From NCBI RefSeq assembly GCF_003318235.1, contig NZ_QOCG01000011.1, forward strand, positions 310,001-374,000: a stretch of DNA of 64,000 nt, given 5' to 3'. The position numbers were made by a program, and so were the translations under genes. This document shows, piece by piece, positions 47,138-55,859 of this stretch (position 1 is the stretch's first letter; each line of letters opens with the position of its first letter). This DNA comes from Loktanella sp. D2R18 (GTDB lineage Bacteria; Pseudomonadota; Alphaproteobacteria; Rhodobacterales; Rhodobacteraceae). Under the pieces are notes generated by a model. It searched no databases. It worked only from the letters and a program-made list of their open reading frames with translations, and had not been told where the DNA came from.

Positions 47138-48167
47138 TCCAAAGCGGCGTGCCGATTTGTGGCAAGAAGACCGACGGCACGCTGGCCTGTAAAAGCGATC
47201 CATCATAATCCATCCGCAACGAAACCAAGCTTGACGCACCAACAAACCGCGCGCGCTCAACCACGCCGCGCGCAGGCGCGCCATCTCCGGCAGTAGGGTT
47301 TGGTCCGTGTCCGGCCCGATCAAAATCGATTTTCAAGTGCTGCGGGCGGATCACAATATCGACCTCTGTGCCATCAGGCACGCCAGGGGCCAGAAACTGC
47401 CCAAAGGGTGTTTCAGTCAATGCGCCCTCAACTGTGCCCGTGATCACATTGATATCGCTAAAAAATGCCGCCGCCTTGCGATCCACAGGGGTGTTATAAA
47501 TATTATAGGGCGCGCCTTGCTGCACGATTTTGCCATCACGCATCAACGCAATTTCATCAGCCATACGCATGGCTTCGCCCGGTTCGTGGGTGACTAGCAG
47601 CACCGCAGTGCCCTCACCCTTGAGAACCTCAAGCGTTTCATCACGGATTTCATCGCGCAACCGGTCATCAAGGCCGGAAAAGGGTTCATCCATCAGCATC
47701 ATTTGGGGACGGGGAGCCAAGGCACGCGCCAATGCGACCCGCTGCTGTTCGCCACCTGACAATTGATGCGGATAGTCGTCGATGAAACGGGCCATGCCGA
47801 CCTTTTGCAAAAGCTCTTGCACACGCGCCGCCGCGTTTCGGTCACCGCGCAGACCAAACGCAACATTTTGCCCAACACTCAGATGCGGAAACAGCGCAAA
47901 ATCCTGGAACATCAACCCGATTGAGCGCCCTTCTGGCGGGACACGAAAAACCGTATCGCAAACAAGATGGCCGTCAACATGGATGGTGCCGCTGTCTTGC
48001 ATCTCGACGCCGGCAATGATGCGCAGCGTCGTGGATTTCCCGCACCCTGATGGGCCCAGCAAACAGGTCACCTGCCCCGGCATCACGCTCAGGCTCAGGT
48101 CGTCGACAACCTGCCGCCCGCCAAAGGATTTGACGATATTCTTGATCTCAAGGCGGGGGGTCAGCAT
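47094..48167 (-). CDS. ABC transporter ATP-binding protein, iron(III)/polyamine importer type
   Basis: The protein has 357 residues: ATPase with Walker A GPSGCGKST, signature LSGGEQQR, Walker B MMLMDEPFSGLD, and a C-terminal TOBE regulatory domain. The segment VPPEGRSIGLMFQDFALFPHLSV is typical of the CUT1/FbpC/PotA branch of importer ATPases. No permease or binding-protein gene is next to it, so its partners are elsewhere and the substrate is unknown. Start ATG 48167 (MLTPRLEIKNI); an in-frame start at 48218 is less likely. Coupled loosely (67 bases) to the AlkC-like gene. Confidence 0.88.
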   Translation of the reverse strand: MLTPRLEIKNIVKSFGGRQVVDDLSLSVMPGQVTCLLGPSGCGKSTTLRIIAGVEMQDSGTIHVDGHLVCDTVFRVPPEGRSIGLMFQDFALFPHLSVGQNVAFGLRGDRNAAARVQELLQKVGMARFIDDYPHQLSGGEQQRVALARALAPRPQMMLMDEPFSGLDDRLRDEIRDETLEVLKGEGTAVLLVTHEPGEAMRMADEIALMRDGKIVQQGAPYNIYNTPVDRKAAAFFSDINVITGTVEGALTETPFGQFLAPGVPDGTEVDIVIRPQHLKIDFDRAGHGPNPTAGDGAPARGVVERARFVGASSLVSLRMDYDGSLLQASVPSVFLPQIGTPLWIMIRRDRCFVFPHD

Positions 48168-48234
48168 AAGGCGCGCAATCCCAGACGGAAACATTGGTTC
48201 TCCGCACCTAGCAAGCACGGCCGATCAGGGCAAG

Positions 48235-49353
48235 CTAATGCAAAGCGAAATCGCGGCTTTGGACGATCTTCCCATTGATTTGCACGTGAAGACGGTGGGC
48301 ACCGGGATGCAGGCGAAACGTCGTGGCATCGCCTTTGAACTTATGTTTCTTGCTGATTACGATGGGCACGCCCGCTTTGGCCGACACCTGCTTACATTTG
48401 AACACTTTGGGAGAAGTTTTGCCCTGCGCCTTCACAAAGTCCATGACGTAATCGATGATCAGCGGCGCATCTTCTGCCGCCTCCACGATAAAAGAAATCG
48501 CTGCTGTCTCATCAATTTGGATGGGATTGGGCGCAATGGTAAGTTGCGTCACTGTGACACCCACATCTGGCCGATATCCCAAGTGCAGCATCGCCGCTGG
48601 GTGCCCGGCTTTCACCAAACCGCGCAAAGCATGTCTGCGCATATAGCTTAATTCAGGCGTGGTCTGCGCGGCTTTGGTTTGCCAATCGGACAATCGCCCA
48701 ATCACGGCGTCCGGGTCTTTTTTGCTGATGTCGTTCAAATGGTTCGCGACCGATCGGGTCACAAAGCGTGTATTGTCCGCGTGCAGCTGGTCCAACAACG
48801 GAAGGGTCTGCGCCGTATTCACCCCAATCCCCTGCCCCCAAGGTAAATTGGGTCGCGTCCCTTCGGAAACGAGCCTGCGCACGTGATAGCTGTCATGCTT
48901 GACCCAATCATGCATGCGTTCCAACGTCGCGGCTTCATGCGTATTCAAGAATGCGCGTATAGAATATTCCATTGAAAATCGTTGGGTGATCTGCGCAATC
49001 AGGTCGAGGCTTAAATCGCGGTGATCGGTGATCCCCATGGTTTCAACAACCACACCCAAAGGGGCATAGATAAAATGCCCAAAATCATCGTCGGATTTAG
49101 TCGGATCAAGCGCCGGAGGCAAGGCAGCCAAAATAGATTCTGCCGCAGCCGGAAAGTTATTGGGCAAGTAGCGCACTAAAACCTCGGCGATCCAATTGAT
49201 CCGCGCCTTCAGTTCAAGCGGGCCCATCTGCGCCAATACGTCGCGGGTAAAGGGGGCGGCTTCAAAGACGCCCGCCTTTTCAAAGTGATCGCCCAAACGA
49301 CCAACCGTTTCAGGATTGAACAGTTGGTCTTTCAGGCTAAACCCTTGTGCCAT
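48235..49353 (-). CDS. DNA alkylation repair protein, AlkC-like
   Basis: The protein has 372 residues. Residues 1-250 are helical HEAT-like repeats with motifs such as WVKHDSYHVRRLVSEGTRPNLPW (a conserved Arg-containing groove). Residues about 260-372 form a beta-rich Ig-like domain (VTVTQLTIAPNPIQIDE, KHKFKGDATTFRLHPGAHRLHVQING), the extension that separates AlkC from AlkD. AlkC removes N3-alkyl purines without base flipping. Its ATG overlaps the SDR stop (TAATG). The call rests on architecture; a catalytic residue was not checked by alignment. Confidence 0.85.
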   Translation of the reverse strand: MAQGFSLKDQLFNPETVGRLGDHFEKAGVFEAAPFTRDVLAQMGPLELKARINWIAEVLVRYLPNNFPAAAESILAALPPALDPTKSDDDFGHFIYAPLGVVVETMGITDHRDLSLDLIAQITQRFSMEYSIRAFLNTHEAATLERMHDWVKHDSYHVRRLVSEGTRPNLPWGQGIGVNTAQTLPLLDQLHADNTRFVTRSVANHLNDISKKDPDAVIGRLSDWQTKAAQTTPELSYMRRHALRGLVKAGHPAAMLHLGYRPDVGVTVTQLTIAPNPIQIDETAAISFIVEAAEDAPLIIDYVMDFVKAQGKTSPKVFKCKQVSAKAGVPIVISKKHKFKGDATTFRLHPGAHRLHVQINGKIVQSRDFALH

Positions 49354-50132
49354 TAGATCGTCGCGTTCAGCGCGCCGCCATCAACTACAAGGTTTTGACC
49401 AACGATAAAGCCCGCTTGGTTTGAACATAAGAACGCACATGCCGCACCAAATTCAGCAGCTGTGCCGTACCGGCGCGCGGGAATTGTTGCTTTGCGTTGG
49501 GCAGTTGCGGCAGCGATATCAATGCCTTGTGCCTTTGACACGCCAGCATCAAGGCTTGCGGCGCGATCGGTAGCATGAATTCCCGGCAACAGGTTGTTGA
49601 TGTTTACACCGTGTTGCGCGACCTGACGTGAGGTGCCTGCAACAAAACCTGTCAGCCCAGCGCGCGCTGAATTCGACAGGCCAAGCGCCGGGATCGGCGC
49701 CTTAACAGACCCCGATGTGATGTTCACAACGCGGCCCCAGCCACGGTCGATCATTCCGGGCATCAATGCTTTCATCAGTGCAATCGGGGCCAGCATATTG
49801 GCGTCCAAAGCGGCGATAAAATCGTCACGGTCCCAATCAGACCACATCCCCGGAGGCGGCCCACCCGCGTTGTTCACCAAGATATCAACGTCGCCTGCAG
49901 CAGCAAGCAAGGCCGCGCGCCCTTCTTCGGTCGCCACATCAGCAGCGACAGTGGTGACATCGACGCCATATTTACTACGGATATCTGCTGCGGTCGCCTC
50001 TAGAGCCTCTGCCCCGCGCGCGTTCAATACCAGATCAACGCCTGCTTCAGCTAGCGCCTCTGCGCAGCCGCGCCCCAAACCTTTTGATGACGCACATACC
50101 AACGCGCGTTTGCCCTTAATTCCCAGATCCAT
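49353..50132 (-). CDS. short-chain dehydrogenase/reductase, non-canonical active site
   Basis: The protein has 259 residues. The nucleotide-binding motif ASSKGLGRG and NNAG are clear. In the catalytic block, NITSGSVKAPIPALGLSNSARAGL, the usual Y-x3-K is replaced by S-N-S-A-R (Ser in the Tyr position and Arg in the Lys position, Ser 13 before kept). This is the pattern of a known BKR-like SDR subgroup without the standard tetrad. Substrate unknown; it may have lost normal oxidoreductase chemistry. It is the first gene of SDR-alkC. Confidence 0.85.
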   Translation of the reverse strand: MDLGIKGKRALVCASSKGLGRGCAEALAEAGVDLVLNARGAEALEATAADIRSKYGVDVTTVAADVATEEGRAALLAAAGDVDILVNNAGGPPPGMWSDWDRDDFIAALDANMLAPIALMKALMPGMIDRGWGRVVNITSGSVKAPIPALGLSNSARAGLTGFVAGTSRQVAQHGVNINNLLPGIHATDRAASLDAGVSKAQGIDIAAATAQRKATIPARRYGTAAEFGAACAFLCSNQAGFIVGQNLVVDGGALNATI

Positions 50133-50225
50133 CCGTTTTCTCCATCGGTGATTTATCGCACTCCTATCACCGCAAGTTCACCGGGTCTATTCCCTTCTAA
50201 AACTGTCACGTATACCAATACGGAT

Positions 50226-51188
50226 ATGACTGACCACAAGCTGACCATAGACGTCTACCGCGCCGAAGATTTCACCGTATCCGAAGGCGTGCGCATTGGT
50301 GAACCGCTGTCGTTTGCAGATGATTTGCTAATGGACGACCAGTTTCAGATGGGCGCGGACGCGGACATATTTGGTCTTACGCTGCTTGACGATGGGCATA
50401 CGCTACGGCCCACAGCGAGGCCCGATAACCTCGTCCATATTGATTGTTGCCTGACGCTAATCGCGCCAGACGGTGGCACGCACGAGGCAGTCGTACTTGT
50501 CGAGGTGACAGGTGATCTCATCGCCGGTGTGCATGTGCTTGCGCTTGGCGATTTTGTGCCTGCGACGGATTACCGGCTAATCGGAGTCGAACGCCACAGC
50601 GCCACCAAACGGTTCGCGCAATCTGCTGGGGGCTCTTTCGCGCGCGGCACGTTAATCACGATGGGGAATGGCATGATGCGCCCCATCGAATCCCTTGCCG
50701 TTGGTGATGAAATATTAACCCGCGATAGCGGCAAACAACCGCTCCGTATGATTGGGCAATGCACATTACGCGCCACCGGGCGTTTTGCCCCGGTCGTAAT
50801 CACCAAAGGCACGCTGCACAATGAAAACGATTTGGTGCTGCGCCCCGATCATCGGCTTATGGTTTACCAAAGGGCCGACTACCTTGGGGCGGGCCGCCCA
50901 GAGGTTTTGATCAAGGCCCGCCAGCTTGTCGATGGCACATCTGTCGTACGCCGCAAGGGCGGATTTGTGGACTATTTTCAGCTCATTTTGGACGAGCACT
51001 TCATCATTTTTGCCGAAGGGATCGCCGCCGAGTCGCATCTTGTCGACCCGCGCAGCCGTGCCGTGCTATCGACAAATATTACCCCCAAGAACCATACCCC
51101 ACGCGACCCACAAGACTACGAATTTCAAGGTGATATTACGCCAAGCGCCGATATTGCTCACCTGCTACGACGCGCATCGCGTGGCTAG
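50226..51188 (+). CDS. Hint-domain protein, Cys-to-Ser variant
   Basis: The protein has 320 residues. A beta-rich N-terminal region (residues 1-130) precedes a Hint domain: SFARGTLITMGNGMMRPIESLAVGDEILTR, QPLRMIGQ, RPDHRLMVYQ and FVDYFQLILDEHFIIFAEG. The position of the catalytic Cys in the 37637 paralogue (CFSGDTL) is Ser here (SFARGTL). Ser can replace Cys in some inteins, so activity is not excluded. The ATG at 50226 is preferred; an upstream frame to 50148 exists. No signal peptide. It is a single gene; the stop overlaps the convergent lipoprotein gene by four bases. Confidence 0.83.
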   Translation: MTDHKLTIDVYRAEDFTVSEGVRIGEPLSFADDLLMDDQFQMGADADIFGLTLLDDGHTLRPTARPDNLVHIDCCLTLIAPDGGTHEAVVLVEVTGDLIAGVHVLALGDFVPATDYRLIGVERHSATKRFAQSAGGSFARGTLITMGNGMMRPIESLAVGDEILTRDSGKQPLRMIGQCTLRATGRFAPVVITKGTLHNENDLVLRPDHRLMVYQRADYLGAGRPEVLIKARQLVDGTSVVRRKGGFVDYFQLILDEHFIIFAEGIAAESHLVDPRSRAVLSTNITPKNHTPRDPQDYEFQGDITPSADIAHLLRRASRG

Positions 51189-51742
51189 GGTGCCTGTTGA
51201 CCCACAAATGTGCCATCAAAAATATCGACGGCGACGCCTTGGGTGATATCTCCAAAGACCACGCCTGCGATCCCCTCCCATTGCGCGCCATAAAAATCGC
51301 CTGCGACCGTGCCATCGATGCTGTAAATCGTCCCGCCTTCATCCACTGCGCCGCCGATGTTCGCTGTGAACTGATAGTCGAGGCTGGGTACCGCGCCAGG
51401 GTTCATTGCCCCGTTGTCGATCTGCAATGTGCCCGTCAAGGATATCGCATCCGAGGCTAAATCCGTCACGCTGCCCGTCACCGGGGTTCCGCCTGCGTCA
51501 AAGCCCAAGGTGACGTCAAACGCGCCCTCAAACGTTTGCGCTGTCCCGTCAATCGGCAAATCAAGCTGAATGAGCCCTGCATAGGCCGCACTGCCTTGCG
51601 TCGGCAGATCACCAGCCGGGGTCACGCCAAGCCCGGTCACCTCATCGTGCACCCCAACAAAACCCGCAGGAGCAGTTTCTCCCCCCGCGCCCCCGCCGCC
51701 ACAGGCGGTCAGCATCCCCCACATGATCCAATGATACTTCAT
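51185..51742 (-). CDS. small TbpB-like lipoprotein
   Basis: The protein has 185 residues. A lipoprotein signal (MWGMLTAC, lipobox LTAC) leads to a Gly-rich tether (CGGGGAGG) and a beta-rich domain with repeated Gly/Asp and threonine strands (TFEGAFDVTLGFDAGG, GSVTDLASDAISLTGTL, GTVAGDFYGAQWEGIAGVVFG). The last block resembles the small eight-stranded barrel of transferrin-binding protein B-like lipoproteins. It likely faces the periplasm or the outside via the outer membrane. Function unknown. Its paralogue lies 35 bases upstream. Confidence 0.75.
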   Translation of the reverse strand: MKYHWIMWGMLTACGGGGAGGETAPAGFVGVHDEVTGLGVTPAGDLPTQGSAAYAGLIQLDLPIDGTAQTFEGAFDVTLGFDAGGTPVTGSVTDLASDAISLTGTLQIDNGAMNPGAVPSLDYQFTANIGGAVDEGGTIYSIDGTVAGDFYGAQWEGIAGVVFGDITQGVAVDIFDGTFVGQQAP

Positions 51743-51777
51743 CGCATCAAATTGCGCGCAACATCGTTAACGTGAGG

Positions 51778-52389
51778 TTAAGGCGGCGGGGGCGTTTCTG
51801 CGACAACGACCAATGTCGCGTTTATGAGGCCGTCATTATAAATCACCTCGGCCTCAAGATCAGAGGTGGTTAAAGCAGCCATCGGATCCCCTAAGAAGGC
51901 GCCAGTCATGGTGCCATCAAATACCAATGTGTTAGTCCCTTCGGTCAGCACCCCGCCGTAGTCGAGCGAAACATCCGTCGCGATACGCCCCGCGTCAATG
52001 GCAATTTCACCTGCATAGTCAACAACTTCACCCGTCGCGTTCGTGCCAAAAAACGCTGACATCGCCCCTGTCGCATCGCCTGTGTCAAACCCAACCGTAA
52101 CAAGTGTATCACCATAAAGCACAAGCGGTGCGCCCGGGTTTTCAACCCGTATCGTCGCGAACCCATCAAAATCTGCCGCCCCTGTCACCGGAATGGCGGC
52201 ATCAGGCGTTGGAGCCATTCCAATCGCGCCTGTTTCCACGTCACCTAATACCCGAACGCGCTGCGCATCAAATGCATCCAAACGGGCAACACGCGGATCG
52301 ATCCCAGAGCCGGGATCATCACCGCCGCCACCGCCGCCGCAACCCGCTGCAAGCAAAACCAACGCAAGACAAAAAATCTGTAATTTCAT
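51778..52389 (-). CDS. small TbpB-like lipoprotein, paralogue
   Basis: The protein has 203 residues. Signal peptide LQIFCLALVLLAAGC (lipobox LAAGC), a Gly-rich tether (CGGGGGGDD), then a beta-rich domain (FDGFATIRVENPG, VTVGFDTGDATGAMSAFFG, GTMTGAFLGDPMAALTTS) of the same kind as the next gene, ending in a Pro tail (ETPPPP). The two adjacent genes look like a duplicated pair. ATG at 52389 is chosen because it places the signal peptide at the N-terminus. Function unknown. Confidence 0.76.
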   Translation of the reverse strand: MKLQIFCLALVLLAAGCGGGGGGDDPGSGIDPRVARLDAFDAQRVRVLGDVETGAIGMAPTPDAAIPVTGAADFDGFATIRVENPGAPLVLYGDTLVTVGFDTGDATGAMSAFFGTNATGEVVDYAGEIAIDAGRIATDVSLDYGGVLTEGTNTLVFDGTMTGAFLGDPMAALTTSDLEAEVIYNDGLINATLVVVAETPPPP

Positions 52390-52476
52390 ACATCCCATTT
52401 AGACAACAAAACCCGAAGCAATCGTTAAGCGCGCAGTGGATTGCCCTTTGCTCGTCAACCGCATAAAGCATGCGCC

Positions 52477-54075
52477 ATGACAAATCGCCTTGACCTGCCC
52501 GCTGAAATTGCCCGTCGCCGCACCTTTGCGATCATTTCGCATCCTGATGCGGGCAAGACGACATTGACCGAAAAATTCCTTTTGTATGGTGGGGCCATTC
52601 AAATGGCCGGACAGGTGCGTGCCAAAGGCGAAGCACGCCGCACGCGGTCCGACTTTATGCAGATGGAAAAAGATCGCGGGATCTCGGTTTCGGCGTCGGC
52701 AATGTCCTTTGACTTTGAACAGTATCGCTTTAACCTTGTTGATACGCCCGGTCACTCTGATTTTTCCGAAGACACTTACCGCACGCTGACAGCTGTCGAT
52801 GCGGCGGTGATGGTGATCGACGGGGCCAAAGGAGTGGAAAGCCAGACCCAAAAACTATTCGAAGTTTGCCGGCTGCGCGACCTGCCGATCTTGACCTTTT
52901 GTAACAAAATGGACCGCGAAAGCCGCGATACGTTCGATATTATTGACGAAATTCAAGAAAACCTTGCAATTGACGTGACACCAGCCTCTTGGCCGATCGG
53001 CGTTGGGCGCGAGTTTATCGGCTGCTACGATATCCTGCGCGACAAGTTGGAACTCATGGATCGCGCGGATCGCAACAAGATTGCCGAAAGCATCCAGATC
53101 AGTGGGTTGGACGACCCCAAACTAGCCGAACATGTGCCCGCCCATTTGCTTGAAAAATTTCTGGAAGAAATCGAAATGGCAAAAGAGCTGCTTCCGGCAT
53201 TGGACCCAGAGGCACTGCTGAACGGGTCCATGACCCCGATTTGGTTTGGCTCTGCGATGAACTCCTTTGGCGTCAAAGAACTGATGGACGGCATAGCAAC
53301 ATACGGCCCACAGCCACAGGTGCAGTCGGCGCATCCGCGTGATGTCGCACCAGAAGAACCCAAAGTCGCGGGCTTCGTGTTCAAGGTGCAGGCGAATATG
53401 GACCCCAAACACCGCGACCGCGTGGCCTTTGTGCGATTAGCCTCCGGGCATTTTCATCGCGGCATGAAGCTGACCCATGTGCGTGCAAAAAAGCAAATGG
53501 CGATCTCGAACCCTGTTCTGTTCCTTGCCGCTGATCGCGAATTGGCTGAAGAGGCTTGGGCAGGTGATATCATCGGTATCCCCAACCACGGGCAGTTGCG
53601 CATCGGTGATACATTGACCGAAGGTGAAGACATTCGTGTGTCCGGCATCCCGTCATTCGCGCCCGAATTGCTACAATCATGTCGCGCGGGCGACCCGATG
53701 AAGGCCAAGCACCTTGAAAAAGCGTTGATGCAATTTGCCGAGGAAGGTGCTGCGAAAGTGTTCAAACCCACCTTTGGGTCAGGCTTTATCGTGGGCGTTG
53801 TCGGTGCGTTGCAGTTCGAAGTGCTCGCCAGCCGGATCGAATTGGAATACGGGCTACCGGTCCGGTTTGAACAATCCCAGTTCACGTCTGCCCGCTGGGT
53901 GACAGGCGACAAAGACGCCGTTGAGAAATTCAGCGCGTCCAATAAGCAGCACATCGCGACAGATAACGACGGCGACACCGTGTTTTTGACGCGTTTGCAG
54001 TGGGATATCGACCGGGTTGGGCGGGATTACCCTGATGTGTCTTTGACCGCTACTAAAGAAATGATGGTCTGGTAA
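52477..54075 (+). CDS. prfC: peptide chain release factor 3
   Basis: This 532-residue translational GTPase frees RF1/RF2 from the ribosome. G1 SHPDAGKTTL, the RF3 switch region EKDRGISVSASAMSF, G3 DTPGHSDFSEDTYRTL and G4 NKMD identify it. The length is normal for RF3. The ATG at 52477 (MTNRLDLPAEI) is preferred over the in-frame start 36 bases earlier. No operon partner. Confidence 0.96.
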   Translation: MTNRLDLPAEIARRRTFAIISHPDAGKTTLTEKFLLYGGAIQMAGQVRAKGEARRTRSDFMQMEKDRGISVSASAMSFDFEQYRFNLVDTPGHSDFSEDTYRTLTAVDAAVMVIDGAKGVESQTQKLFEVCRLRDLPILTFCNKMDRESRDTFDIIDEIQENLAIDVTPASWPIGVGREFIGCYDILRDKLELMDRADRNKIAESIQISGLDDPKLAEHVPAHLLEKFLEEIEMAKELLPALDPEALLNGSMTPIWFGSAMNSFGVKELMDGIATYGPQPQVQSAHPRDVAPEEPKVAGFVFKVQANMDPKHRDRVAFVRLASGHFHRGMKLTHVRAKKQMAISNPVLFLAADRELAEEAWAGDIIGIPNHGQLRIGDTLTEGEDIRVSGIPSFAPELLQSCRAGDPMKAKHLEKALMQFAEEGAAKVFKPTFGSGFIVGVVGALQFEVLASRIELEYGLPVRFEQSQFTSARWVTGDKDAVEKFSASNKQHIATDNDGDTVFLTRLQWDIDRVGRDYPDVSLTATKEMMVW

Positions 54076-54270
54076 CGGCAAGAGTTGCGATCACGGCATT
54101 GCACGGTGGCCACAATTGGCCGCTGTCTGTATGCGAAATGCTGCTTCGCTTGACGCTAAAGGCTAATTTCGCTATCCGCAGACCGGACGGCACGGGCCGT
54201 CGAGACCGGGGCGTTCGGGGAAATGCGTCCTTTCACAAATGCGGATCGATCCCGCACACTTAGGACGCAC
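54076..54270 (+). promoter_or_regulatory. structured leader of the RNA helicase gene
   Basis: This 195-base gap contains several hairpins: GGCC-6-GGCC (near 54110), GACGG/CCGTC (54186-54201), and a nested pair next to the start codon. In the nested pair, TGCGTCCT (54224-54231) is exactly complementary to AGGACGCA (54262-54269), with TGCGG/CCGCA (54240-54256) inside. AGGA at 54262-54265 is the Shine-Dalgarno site, 5 bases from the ATG, so the stem hides it. This suggests control of helicase translation by RNA folding. The stretch may also be a dispersed intergenic repeat. Confidence 0.6.
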
Positions 54271-55728
54271 ATGACGAAATTCACTGATTTGAACCTTGAT
54301 GCCAAGGTTCTAAAAGCTGTAGCCGAAACAGGTTACGATACACCAACACCTATTCAGGCTGGTGCAATTGCCCCCGCACTAGAAGGACGCGACGTTCTTG
54401 GAATCGCGCAGACCGGCACAGGGAAAACCGCGGCGTTTACCTTGCCGATGATCACGCTTTTGGGCCGAGGCCGCGCCCGCGCCCGTATGCCACGTTCGCT
54501 GGTGCTGGCCCCGACCCGCGAATTGGCGGCACAGGTTGCAGAAAACTTTGACGCCTATGCAAAATACACCAAACTTAGCAAAGCCTTGCTGATCGGCGGG
54601 ACGTCTTTCAAAGACCAAGACAAGCTGATCGACAAAGGTGTCGACGTGTTGATCGCGACGCCGGGCCGCCTGTTGGACCATTTGGAACGCGGCAAACTGA
54701 TCCTGACCGACGTGAAAGTCATGGTCGTCGATGAAGCCGACCGCATGCTGGACATGGGGTTCATCCCCGACATCGAAGAAATCTTTAAACGCACGCCGTT
54801 CACCCGCCAAACGCTGTTCTTCTCGGCGACGATGGCCCCAGAAATTGAACGGATCACGAATACATTCCTGTCCAACCCCGCCAAGGTCGAAGTCGCGCGC
54901 GCGGCAACGACAAACACCAACATCAAACAAAGTGTTGTGATGTTCAAAGGCTCATCCAAGCCCAAAGAGCCTTCCGAGAAACGCGCGCTTTTGCGTGATC
55001 TAATTGATAGCGAAGGCGATAGCTGTACCAACGCAATCATCTTTTGTAACCGCAAGTCAGATGTCGATATCGTCGCCAAGTCACTGAATAAATACGGCTA
55101 TGAGGCTGCGCCGATCCACGGAGATTTGGATCAGACACACCGCACCCGGACGCTCGAAGCCTTCCGCGATAACAAACTGCGTTTCCTTGTGGCCTCTGAC
55201 GTGGCTGCGCGTGGGCTTGATATTCCGGCAGTGACCCATGTGTTTAACTTTGACGTGCCAAGCCACGCCGAAGACTATGTGCACCGCATTGGCCGCACAG
55301 GCCGTGCCGGGCGCACGGGCACCGCGATCATGATCTGCGTCGGACGCGACGACAAAAACCTCGCTGACGTCGAAGCCTTGGTCAAAGAAGAAATTCCACG
55401 CCAAGAAGCCCCGGTCAAAGCAGCCCCTGCCCCCAAGGCACCGGCAGCCGACGCGGATGAGAAACCAAAGCGTTCACGCACACGTACGCGTCGTAAGCCT
55501 GTTGAACCAAAGCAGGCCGAAGAGAATACACCTGCGGAACCGGCAGCCCCCGTTGCCGAAAAAGCCCCAGCTCCAAAGCAAGAACAAGACCACAAACCAC
55601 GCGAAAACCGCCAGCGCGGCGGACGCGGACGCAATCAGCCGCGCGATAACGGCCCTGCGATTGTCGGCATGGGTGAAGATACCCCCGCTTTTATCGCGAT
55701 GAGCTTTGAGGAGCGCGCGAAGGCGTAA
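54271..55728 (+). CDS. DEAD-box RNA helicase, RhlE-like
   Basis: The protein has 485 residues. Motifs in order: Q motif TPTPIQ, Walker A AQTGTGKT, PTRELA, TPGR, DEAD (VVDEADRMLDMGF), FSAT, ARGLDIPAVTHV and HRIGRTGRAG. After residue 385 comes a low-complexity basic/Ala/Pro/Glu-rich tail with RGG-like repeats (RQRGGRGRNQ), as in RhlE-type helicases. It unwinds RNA in ribosome assembly, mRNA decay and the cold response. The ATG at 54271 has AGGA 5 bases upstream. The leader is structured (see 54076-54270). Confidence 0.93.
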   Translation: MTKFTDLNLDAKVLKAVAETGYDTPTPIQAGAIAPALEGRDVLGIAQTGTGKTAAFTLPMITLLGRGRARARMPRSLVLAPTRELAAQVAENFDAYAKYTKLSKALLIGGTSFKDQDKLIDKGVDVLIATPGRLLDHLERGKLILTDVKVMVVDEADRMLDMGFIPDIEEIFKRTPFTRQTLFFSATMAPEIERITNTFLSNPAKVEVARAATTNTNIKQSVVMFKGSSKPKEPSEKRALLRDLIDSEGDSCTNAIIFCNRKSDVDIVAKSLNKYGYEAAPIHGDLDQTHRTRTLEAFRDNKLRFLVASDVAARGLDIPAVTHVFNFDVPSHAEDYVHRIGRTGRAGRTGTAIMICVGRDDKNLADVEALVKEEIPRQEAPVKAAPAPKAPAADADEKPKRSRTRTRRKPVEPKQAEENTPAEPAAPVAEKAPAPKQEQDHKPRENRQRGGRGRNQPRDNGPAIVGMGEDTPAFIAMSFEERAKA

Positions 55729-55828
55729 TCCGTCATGGGTCCCCAATTACTTCATTGGAGGGAAAATCGTTATTTCGGATAAAATTATGTCTGAAATACA
55801 TTACCTCAACACTAATATGGTTTCTGAC

Positions 55829-55859
55829 GCTGCCAAGGATTGAATTAATCCTTGGCAGC
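55829..55859 (+). terminator. hairpin downstream of the RNA helicase gene
   Basis: A perfect 13-bp inverted repeat (GCTGCCAAGGATT with AATCCTTGGCAGC) and a 5-base loop lies 100 bases past the helicase stop. No T-run follows, so it could also be an mRNA-end or processing structure. Confidence 0.55.
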
